In this document: one piece after another, positions 1 through 6,603 of the stretch | How the letters are laid out: each line of letters starts with the position of its first letter | Position numbering within the stretch: the stretch's first letter is position 1 | Virus record (IMG/VR): IMGVR_UViG_3300017717_000120 | Location: 1-20,626 of that record | Reading direction: 5' to 3' (one strand) | From: a virus | Length of the DNA stretch: 20,626 bases | Notes under the pieces: model-generated | What the model was told of the DNA's origin: nothing | The model's database searches: none | Seen by the model: the letters and a program-made list of their open reading frames with translations, nothing else | Made by a program: the position numbers and the translations under genes

Positions 1-2
1 AG

Positions 3-731
3 ACGGCGATAGATAATGGTTGGGTGTGGAATATACCTAGTTGGGAAAGAATTGGTACTGGTTATGTTTATTCAAGTAAATATATCAATGATGATGACGC
101 ATTAATACAATTTAAACAATACTTAGGTAGAGACGATTTAGAATTTAAAAACATCCGTATGAGAGTTGGCAGACAAAAAGAAATGTGGATAAAAAATGTA
201 TGTTCAATTGGTTTATCTGCCGGATTTATAGAACCATTAGAGAGCACAGGTCTTTTACAAACACATACGTTTATAATGAAACTAGTATCTAATTTAGAAC
301 GAGGTGATTTTTCACAATGGGATAGAGACACACACAACTTAGAGTGTAATAGTATTTTTGATGAGTATGTTACATTTGTTGCCATGCATTATGCCTTATC
401 ATTAAGAGACGATACACCATATTGGCAAGATGTAAGAAAAAGAAGTTTGGTACATTTAAAAGAAGTACAATCTTTAATGAATGCCAAAATGCAAGATTAC
501 TATTTTAACCCATTAGGTGGTATGCATTATATAGCAACAGGTTTAAATTGGCAGGCAGTATCATTATTAGATGTAGAACAATTATTGTATGACCCGGATA
601 CAAAAGAGATAAACGAAGAATGGACAAATCATTTAGAACAAAACAAACAAGATTGGCAAAAAATAGTAAATACTATGCCATCTTTATATCAATATTTAAA
701 AGACAACATATATGAAAATCGCCCTAGTTAA
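3..731 (+). CDS. Flavin-dependent tryptophan halogenase-like protein, C-terminal part (5' truncated)
   Basis: This is the C-terminal part of a flavin-dependent (tryptophan) halogenase; these enzymes use FADH2, O2 and halide to halogenate tryptophan or related aromatics. The reading frame is open to the window edge, so the gene starts upstream. The GTG at 24 should not be taken as the start, because the family's WxWxIP motif (WVWNIP) is encoded at 21-38 and begins before it. A second family signature, SAGFIEPLEST, follows at about 215-247. The N-terminal FAD-binding GxGxxG is outside the window. Homologues are known in marine T4-like phages. The substrate cannot be read from sequence, and a free amino acid, a peptide or another aromatic are all possible. 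The end overlaps the next gene by 20 bases, which suggests co-translation with gp47. Family call is confident; activity is inferred. Confidence 0.88.
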   Translation, partial: TAIDNGWVWNIPSWERIGTGYVYSSKYINDDDALIQFKQYLGRDDLEFKNIRMRVGRQKEMWIKNVCSIGLSAGFIEPLESTGLLQTHTFIMKLVSNLERGDFSQWDRDTHNLECNSIFDEYVTFVAMHYALSLRDDTPYWQDVRKRSLVHLKEVQSLMNAKMQDYYFNPLGGMHYIATGLNWQAVSLLDVEQLLYDPDTKEINEEWTNHLEQNKQDWQKIVNTMPSLYQYLKDNIYENRPS

Positions 732-1755
732 CGACACACATTTTGGATGTCGTAATGACAATCCAAATTACCATGAATACATGTATAAGTTTTGGCAAAA
801 ACAATTCTTTCCATACTTAGAACAAAACGATATCAAAACAATTATTCATTTAGGTGATATATTAGATAGACGTAAGTATGTAAACTTTAAAACACTTACT
901 GATTTTAATAATAAGATAGTAAGTCAATTTAAGAAATATGATACACACTTTATAGTAGGTAACCATGATACCTATTACAAGAACACAAATGAAGTAAACG
1001 CACCTAAAGAATTGTTAAGTCAGTTTAAAGTTTATTCAGACCCACAAAAGATTACAATTGCAGGACATGATATATTGATTATACCATGGGTAACACCTGA
1101 AAACTACGATAGAACTAAAATGATGTTAGAACAAGAAACAGCAGACATTGTTATGGGTCATTTAGAGATTAAAGGTTTTGAAATGCATACTGGACATCAT
1201 TCAGATGTAGGTGTAGAAAAAGAAATGTTTAAAAGATTTGAAACAGTATTATCTGGTCACTTTCATAAGAAATCAGATGATGGTCATATATTTTACCTTG
1301 GTTGTCAATATGAAATGACTTGGTCAGATTATAAATGTCCTAAACACTTTCACATTTACGATACAGAAACAAGAGAACTTACACCAATACGAAACCCTTT
1401 AACAATACATCATAAAATATATTACAATGATGAAACTACAGATTATAAGAACTTTGATTTTAATGAATGTAATAACAAATACATTAAACTTATAGTAGAA
1501 AAGAAATCAGACTACTTTATGTTTGATAAATTTGTTGATGATATTTACCAAAAGTCTAATGTATATGATTTAAAAATTATAGAAGATTATTCAGACTTAG
1601 ACGCTTCAACAGTAAATGATGATATAGTTGAAAAGACGGAAGATACACCAACTTTACTTGATACCTATATAGAACAAACAGATACGAATTTAAATAAAGA
1701 TAGATTAAAAACCTTAATGAAAAGTTTATATACGGAGGCATTTGACTATGAGTAA
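712..1755 (+). CDS. 47: Recombination endonuclease subunit gp47 (SbcD/Mre11 family)
   Basis: This is the metallophosphatase subunit of the T4 gp46/gp47 nuclease, the phage Mre11-Rad50 equivalent. It resects DNA ends for recombination-dependent replication and helps degrade host DNA. The 347 residues match T4 gp47 in size. All phosphoesterase motifs are visible: D8 and H10 (NDTH), D49 (HLGDILD), N84-H85-D86 (GNHD), H150 (MGHLE) and H183/H185 (SGHFH). The ATG overlaps the halogenase end by 20 bases. The stop lies inside the next start region (ATGAGTAA), so the 47, oxygenase and 46 cistrons are probably translationally coupled. No promoter is visible in front of it, so transcription must come from upstream of the window. 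Confidence 0.96.
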   Translation: MKIALVNDTHFGCRNDNPNYHEYMYKFWQKQFFPYLEQNDIKTIIHLGDILDRRKYVNFKTLTDFNNKIVSQFKKYDTHFIVGNHDTYYKNTNEVNAPKELLSQFKVYSDPQKITIAGHDILIIPWVTPENYDRTKMMLEQETADIVMGHLEIKGFEMHTGHHSDVGVEKEMFKRFETVLSGHFHKKSDDGHIFYLGCQYEMTWSDYKCPKHFHIYDTETRELTPIRNPLTIHHKIYYNDETTDYKNFDFNECNNKYIKLIVEKKSDYFMFDKFVDDIYQKSNVYDLKIIEDYSDLDASTVNDDIVEKTEDTPTLLDTYIEQTDTNLNKDRLKTLMKSLYTEAFDYE

Positions 1756-2461
1756 TTACGACCACAAATATGAATATAAAAATATGTACTTTGGTCCTTA
1801 CATCTATCATTGTAAATTAGACCCACAATTTTGTAAAGATTTATTAGAACAAGGTGATAAAACTACAGATAGATATTTACAAGAAGACGGTACATATACT
1901 AATCAAATTATTAAAGATAGTTTAGCAGGTGATTTAAAAACAGGACATGAAAGACAATTTGATGGCAAACAACAAAGATGGTTTAATAAAAGTTTAAAAG
2001 ATGTGTTTACACATTATACAAAAGAACGTATGAACTTTCATAACTATATTTTTGTACCAGATTATGTAATAGAGAACGTATGGATTAATTATCAACATGC
2101 CAATGAATATCAACCTGAACATACACATTCTGGTGACTTTAGTTGGGTAATCTATTTACAGATACCAGAGGGCATGAAAGCAGAAAGAGAAAATTATAAA
2201 AAGAAAGGTCCTGGTCCTGGTTGTATTGCATTTAGTTATGGCGAGACAAGTGGCAATCCAGATGTAACTTTTCCTTGGGTAACAAATATTCACATGGGAG
2301 TACCTGAAGCAAATGAAATGTATATCTTTCCGTCTCAGTTAAAACATGCTGTGCCACCATTTAAGTGTGATGGTGTAAGAATATCAGTAAGTGGTAATGG
2401 TGCGTTTCAAAGACCAGATAGTAAACTATATGTTATGGGAGAAAAAAGATACGAAGTATGA
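1748..2461 (+). CDS. 2OG-Fe(II) oxygenase (2OG-FeII_Oxy_5-like)
   Basis: This is a putative 2-oxoglutarate and Fe(II)-dependent dioxygenase of about 237 residues. The double-stranded beta-helix core is recognisable: an HTHSGDFSW segment (H125, H127, D130) gives candidate proximal iron ligands, H200 in LKHAVPPF is the distal ligand, and R211 in RISVSGN is the likely 2-oxoglutarate anchor. The pattern matches the family named 2OG-FeII_Oxy_5, common in marine phages with unknown substrates. The ATG at 1748 was chosen because CGGAGG at 1733-1738 is 9 bases upstream; a TTG at 1742 would be too close. It sits between 47 and 46 with overlaps of 8 and 4 bases, so it belongs to the recombination-nuclease operon. 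A role in nucleic-acid or protein hydroxylation is possible but unproven. Confidence 0.82.
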   Translation: MSNYDHKYEYKNMYFGPYIYHCKLDPQFCKDLLEQGDKTTDRYLQEDGTYTNQIIKDSLAGDLKTGHERQFDGKQQRWFNKSLKDVFTHYTKERMNFHNYIFVPDYVIENVWINYQHANEYQPEHTHSGDFSWVIYLQIPEGMKAERENYKKKGPGPGCIAFSYGETSGNPDVTFPWVTNIHMGVPEANEMYIFPSQLKHAVPPFKCDGVRISVSGNGAFQRPDSKLYVMGEKRYEV

Positions 2462-4170
2462 TAGTATTTGAAAAGATTAAATGGAAGAACTTTCTTTCAA
2501 CAGGACAACAAGGTATAGAAATAGATTTAAACAAAGACGAAACAACACTTATTATAGGTCATAACGGTGCAGGTAAGTCAACTATACTTGACGCATTGTG
2601 TTTTGCTTTATTTAATAAAGCTTTTAGAGATATAAAGAAAGAACAATTAATTAACAGTATTAACTTAGGTGGTACTGAGATAGAAGTAAACTTTACCATT
2701 GCACAAAACAAGTATAGAGTAGTACGAGGTATTAAACCTAATATATTTCAGATATACTTAAATGGTGAAATGATAAACCAAGAAGCAACTATAGCTGACC
2801 AACAAAAACATTTAGAGAATAATATACTTAAATTTAACTATAGAAGTTTTACTCAGGTAGTAATCTTAGGTAGTAGTACATTTGTTCCTTTTATGGAATT
2901 GAAGTCACCACATAGACGAGAGGTAGTAGAAGACATTTTAGATATTAAGATATTTTCAGTAATGAATATGTTAGTTAAAATGCAAATCAAAGAAGTTACT
3001 GAACAGATAAGAGATATTGATAGAGATATACAAATAACAAAGAGTAAGGTAGAAACTCAACAACAATATTTACAAGATACAGGTAAACAGAATACAAAAG
3101 TTATAGATGATTATAATTCTAAGATAGAAGATAATAAACAAGCAATAGACAAGTATTCAACACATGTTGATGGTATCAATAAACAGATAACAAATATTAA
3201 AACAACAATACTAGATGAAGATAAGGTAAGACAACAAGTTAAGAAACTGAATAGTTTTGAAACACAATTTGAAAGTAAAGTAAATCAATGTACAAAACAT
3301 AAGAAGTTTTATGAACTCAATGATAACTGTCCTACTTGTCAACAAAGTATTGACCCACAATTTAAATCAGAAAAGATTGCTGATGAAAACAAATCACTTA
3401 TTAAATTTAATCAGGCATTAGCAGATGTTGCCAAAGAGATTACAACTAAACAAAATAGATTACAAGCAATTGCTAGTGTACACGAAGAAATAAAAGTATT
3501 AGAGATTGATAGTGTTAAGTATGAACAATCAAAAAATGAGTTACACAATATTAACACAAAACTGGCACATAACATTGAACAGTTATCACAACAAAGTGAA
3601 GACACAGGTAAAGCAAAAGGTAAGTTAGAAGAATTAGAAAATCAATTACAAGAATATGAAAATTCAATAAGAACTAAAAAAGAAGAAACTGATTACCTAC
3701 AAGCGGCAAGAGTAATGTTAGCAGATACAGGTATCAAAACAAAAGTTATTAAACAATACTTGCCTATTATGAACCAGTTAATTAACAAGTATCTTGCTAG
3801 TATGGATTTCTTTGTTAACTTTAAATTAGATGATGAGTTTAAAGAAATAATAAGAAGTAGATTTAGAGACGATTTTAGTTATACAAGTTTTAGTGAAGGT
3901 GAGAAGATGAGAATAAATCTTGCATTGTTATTTACATGGCGTGCTATTGCTAAAATGAAAAACAGTATATCAACAAATCTATTATTACTAGATGAAATAT
4001 TTGATAGTAGTTTAGACGGACAAGGCACAGACGATTTCTTAAAGATACTAAACACACTAGAAGGTGAGAATGTTTTTATTATATCTCACAAGACAGATAT
4101 TATGGCAGACAAATTTAAACAACAAATAAGGTTTGAGAAAGATAAGAACTTTACAAGGATAGTAGAATGA
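2458..4170 (+). CDS. 46: Recombination endonuclease subunit gp46 (SbcC/Rad50 ATPase)
   Basis: This is the SMC-like ATPase partner of gp47, giving ATP-dependent DNA-end processing in recombination and host-DNA degradation. The 570 residues fit T4 gp46. Domain order: Walker A GHNGAGKST (34-42), Q-loop with Q133, a long coiled coil (about 175-425) interrupted by a zinc hook CPTC (291-294), ABC signature FSEGEKMR (478-485) and Walker B ending LLLLDE (508-513). The start overlaps the oxygenase stop as ATGA (2458-2461) and the end overlaps the next gene as ATGA (4167-4170). The nuclease pair is separated by only the oxygenase gene, and both junctions look translationally coupled. Confidence 0.96.
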   Translation: MIVFEKIKWKNFLSTGQQGIEIDLNKDETTLIIGHNGAGKSTILDALCFALFNKAFRDIKKEQLINSINLGGTEIEVNFTIAQNKYRVVRGIKPNIFQIYLNGEMINQEATIADQQKHLENNILKFNYRSFTQVVILGSSTFVPFMELKSPHRREVVEDILDIKIFSVMNMLVKMQIKEVTEQIRDIDRDIQITKSKVETQQQYLQDTGKQNTKVIDDYNSKIEDNKQAIDKYSTHVDGINKQITNIKTTILDEDKVRQQVKKLNSFETQFESKVNQCTKHKKFYELNDNCPTCQQSIDPQFKSEKIADENKSLIKFNQALADVAKEITTKQNRLQAIASVHEEIKVLEIDSVKYEQSKNELHNINTKLAHNIEQLSQQSEDTGKAKGKLEELENQLQEYENSIRTKKEETDYLQAARVMLADTGIKTKVIKQYLPIMNQLINKYLASMDFFVNFKLDDEFKEIIRSRFRDDFSYTSFSEGEKMRINLALLFTWRAIAKMKNSISTNLLLLDEIFDSSLDGQGTDDFLKILNTLEGENVFIISHKTDIMADKFKQQIRFEKDKNFTRIVE

Positions 4171-5174
4171 AAATAACAATTGCTAGATTAAGAAGTGGAA
4201 CAAATTACAAAGAACCGTTATTAGATATTATGGATTCTTTTTATGAGTTATATAAAAAATATCAAATACAAAGACCACAACATCAATATGGATATTACAA
4301 CTTTGGTTTTGGTTTTGCAAACAGACAAAAAATGGATGATATTAAAGATAGTGATGTTATTCTAATACCAAGTGAGAATGAGTTTACATTCCATATCAAA
4401 AATTTTCAGGACAATAGACAAGTATTTCGTAGTAACGAAAAGGTACAAGAGATAGGTGCCATGTTGGCAGACAAACATATTATTATAATGAGAAGTGATA
4501 GAGCAGATAATGAAGAACTATACAGAAACAAAACATTTAAAGGATTTGATATAGGTAAGGTAAGTATATTAGATGAAATAGATATTGAAGGTGGCATACA
4601 TGCTATGAAGTATCATTTTATCACAGACGCAATACCACCTAAACTAGAAGAAGGTACAAGAGCATATGATTTTGTATATTGGGGTACAGACAAAAGAAAG
4701 ACGGCAGATAATGTTGATAGTGGAGATATAAGACACACTTTCTTTAAACAAATATACAAAGAGAAAAAAATTAGTGCATACTGGATTGGTAAGTTTTCAG
4801 GTGTACAAAGAGATAAGAAAATAGATAAGATGAGAAATCTATTACCACACTTAACAAATGGTAAAACAACAATGTGTTTTAACTGGATGAGTGAGACAGC
4901 AACAACAAGTAGATACCACGAAGCATTAGCATGTGGCATAATACCATTTGTTCATATGAAATATGACGTAAACAATACAATAGTTGGAAACGAATGGCAA
5001 AGGGTAACAGATGTAGAACATTTATATTCTAAAATTGAAGAAATGAGAACAAATAATAGCTGGCAAGAAAAGTATAATGAGATATTAGAAGACTATAAAC
5101 GAAGAACATTGAAGTCAAAAGAGTGGTATTACAACGCTTTTCAATCAAGGCTTGACAATTTGATTAATTTGTGA
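4167..5174 (+). CDS. GT-B glycosyltransferase-like protein, resembling T4 DNA beta-glucosyltransferase
   Basis: This 335-residue protein resembles GT-B glycosyltransferases. It starts MKITIARL, has a mid-protein DFVYWGTDKRK segment (168-178) where the second Rossmann domain would begin, and has RYHEALACG (249-257), the R-x2-E-x-(M/L)-A pattern of nucleotide-sugar-binding loops. From memory, the C-terminal third lines up with T4 beta-glucosyltransferase: R-x2-E near 249-252, then a KEW..AF motif close to the end (SKEWYYNAFQ). Length is also close to the 351 residues of the T4 enzyme. If right, it could transfer sugar to a modified base in phage DNA; a sugar-nucleotide enzyme acting elsewhere is equally possible. 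It overlaps gp46 by ATGA. Its last codons contain the promoter of the next gene. Confidence 0.55.
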   Translation: MKITIARLRSGTNYKEPLLDIMDSFYELYKKYQIQRPQHQYGYYNFGFGFANRQKMDDIKDSDVILIPSENEFTFHIKNFQDNRQVFRSNEKVQEIGAMLADKHIIIMRSDRADNEELYRNKTFKGFDIGKVSILDEIDIEGGIHAMKYHFITDAIPPKLEEGTRAYDFVYWGTDKRKTADNVDSGDIRHTFFKQIYKEKKISAYWIGKFSGVQRDKKIDKMRNLLPHLTNGKTTMCFNWMSETATTSRYHEALACGIIPFVHMKYDVNNTIVGNEWQRVTDVEHLYSKIEEMRTNNSWQEKYNEILEDYKRRTLKSKEWYYNAFQSRLDNLINL

Positions 5175-5180
5175 TAGGAT
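5152..5180 (+). promoter_or_regulatory. Early sigma70-like promoter P1 (DruA-like gene 1)
   Basis: The -35 TTGACA is at 5152-5157 (in context GCTTGACA) and the -10 TAGGAT at 5175-5180, with exactly 17 bp between. TGTGA precedes the -10, giving an extended TGn element. The promoter lies inside the end of the glycosyltransferase-like gene. The next ATG (5193) is only 12 bases past the -10, so a transcript starting at the usual distance would have a leader of about 5 nt. Confidence 0.85.
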
Positions 5181-5192
5181 ATAGACTATATT

Positions 5193-6449
5193 ATGGCAGA
5201 AAAAATTATAGACCCTTTATTAGAAAAGCAATGGGAGACCTTTCAACAAGAAAACCCTACACCTTACGAACATATAGATACAAACGAACTTAAAGAACGT
5301 TTAATTACTGAACTAGGTTATGTGTCTGGTATGACGGTAGAAGAATATACGTTATATCAAAAATGGTGTGAAGTTAAAAACAAGTATCCTGCTCAGACAG
5401 TAAACACTTTATTTGGCGAAGAAAGTCAATTAGTAGATTTATCAAAAGACAAACTATTAACTCATGTAAAGAACAATATATGGTCACCTCAGGATCCTAT
5501 GGATTTTGAGAAGTTACAACCAGAACTAATCTATACAAAAGATAGTCCAGAATTACCACAATTGTGGAACGCAATAAGAACATTTGCCTCTACAATGAAA
5601 AACAATAACAATATAGGTCGTAATCTAAACTTTATAGTAAGAGATAAACCAACAAAGAAATATCTAGGTGTCATTTGTATATCAAGTGACTTTTTAGATT
5701 TAACACCTAGAGATAGTTACATAGGTTGGGATAGAGAACGTAAAACTAAAAAGATGATTAATCACACGGCGATAGGTAGTACGATTGTGCCACTACAACC
5801 ACTAGGTTATAATTACACAGGTGGTAAGTTACTTGCGTTGATGTGTTTATCAGATAAAGTACAAGAGACATGGAAAAAAGAATATGGCGATACAATGGTT
5901 GGTGTTACAACTACAAGTTTATATGGTAGTTTTAGTCAATATCAAAATTTAAGACATTGGAAGAAAAGAGGTCATAGTGCAGGTAGTGTATCATACGAAG
6001 CAACAAAACCTACTATTCAAATGTTAAGAAAGTGGATTATGGAAAATCACACCAGAAAATACTTTGAATGGTATAGTGCTACAAAACCTACAGGTCAACC
6101 ATATAAGAGAGACCACAGAAATAGAAGTCATACATTTGCATATAGTAAACTAGGTATACCAAAAGAGTTAACAAAGTCAGACCACAGTAGAGGTATCTAT
6201 TTTTCCACACTATATGATAATACAAGAGAATTTTTACGAGAAGAAATACCTGAAGATAAACTAGTCAAAAGTTTTGAGAGTAGCGTTGACGCATTATCAG
6301 AATTATGGCGAGAACGTTATGCTAGAAAGCGTATTAAATCATTGATTGACCAAACAAGGACAAACATGGAGACGCTTTACTATGATGACTTGATACATTT
6401 AACATGGGAAGAAACCAAGGAAAAGTATCTAAAACAGGTAGGAAGATAA
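5193..6449 (+). CDS. DruA/DUF4338-like protein, paralogue 1
   Basis: I do not know its function. The 418-residue protein has a core at about 142-270 that resembles the DUF4338/DruA family: GRNLNFIVRD, LGVICISSD, then PRDSYIGWD (172-180), a segment with VPLQPLGYNYTGGKLLA (199-215), then TTTSLYGS and an HWKKRGHSAG stretch. DruA is the signature protein of Druantia anti-phage systems, but stand-alone relatives occur in phages and mobile elements, so a defence role is not implied. A second, diverged copy lies at 17618-18742 and shares the QP(L/F)GYNY.GGKLLA and TTSLYGS blocks. The ATG at 5193 has no Shine-Dalgarno and lies 12 bases past a strong promoter, so the mRNA is probably near-leaderless. 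The basic C-terminal half (290-418) has no motif I recognise. Confidence 0.62.
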   Translation: MAEKIIDPLLEKQWETFQQENPTPYEHIDTNELKERLITELGYVSGMTVEEYTLYQKWCEVKNKYPAQTVNTLFGEESQLVDLSKDKLLTHVKNNIWSPQDPMDFEKLQPELIYTKDSPELPQLWNAIRTFASTMKNNNNIGRNLNFIVRDKPTKKYLGVICISSDFLDLTPRDSYIGWDRERKTKKMINHTAIGSTIVPLQPLGYNYTGGKLLALMCLSDKVQETWKKEYGDTMVGVTTTSLYGSFSQYQNLRHWKKRGHSAGSVSYEATKPTIQMLRKWIMENHTRKYFEWYSATKPTGQPYKRDHRNRSHTFAYSKLGIPKELTKSDHSRGIYFSTLYDNTREFLREEIPEDKLVKSFESSVDALSELWRERYARKRIKSLIDQTRTNMETLYYDDLIHLTWEETKEKYLKQVGR

Positions 6450-6458
6450 GAACAAAAC

Positions 6459-6524
6459 AAGAACATAGGCTGTGCGATATGACGCACCAGCAATAAATCG
6501 TTGATTTATAAAGGTTCTTTTTTT
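6459..6524 (+). terminator. Structured 3' RNA with T-tract (probable terminator, three-way junction)
   Basis: An outer stem AAGAAC (6459-6464) pairs with GTTCTT (6514-6519) and runs into seven T residues (6518-6524). It encloses two hairpins: GCTGTGCG (6469-6476) with CGCAC plus AGC (6483-6491, one bulged C), and ATAAATC (6493-6499) with GATTTAT (6503-6509) around a GTT loop. Position, 10 bases after the DruA-like stop and upstream of the next promoter, fits a terminator with unusual branching. A separate functional RNA cannot be excluded. Confidence 0.5.
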
Positions 6525-6590
6525 GTATTTTATGCCAATATATGTTGACTTTTTAACCAAATTGGTATAGGATATACAGTATATTATGAA
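6472..6590 (+). repeat. Duplicated intergenic block, copy 1 (in front of CobT-like gene)
   Basis: This block and 8946-9062 share, in the same order, GTGCGA, CAGCAAT, ATAAAGGTT, TTATGCCAATA, TTGACTTT, AACCA, TAGGATATA and TATATTATGAAAA, with small indels between. It spans the end of the structured 3' region, the promoter and the first ATG. The pattern suggests an old duplication of a terminator-plus-promoter module, or conserved regulatory sequence. Confidence 0.7.
6545..6573 (+). promoter_or_regulatory. Early sigma70-like promoter P2 (CobT-like gene)
   Basis: -35 TTGACT at 6545-6550, 17 bp spacer, -10 TAGGAT at 6568-6573. This is the only one of the six that lacks TGA directly before the -10 (it has GTA). 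Transcription would start near 6580, giving a leader of about 24 nt to the ATG at 6604 with GAGG at 6594-6597, or about 6 nt to the ATG at 6586. Confidence 0.83.
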
Positions 6591-6603
6591 AACGAGGTCA
6601 AAT

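Noticed and set aside
24-731. Complete gene starting at GTG 24
   Set aside because: The frame is open to position 3 and the WxWxIP halogenase motif begins at 21, before the GTG. The gene is cut by the window edge.
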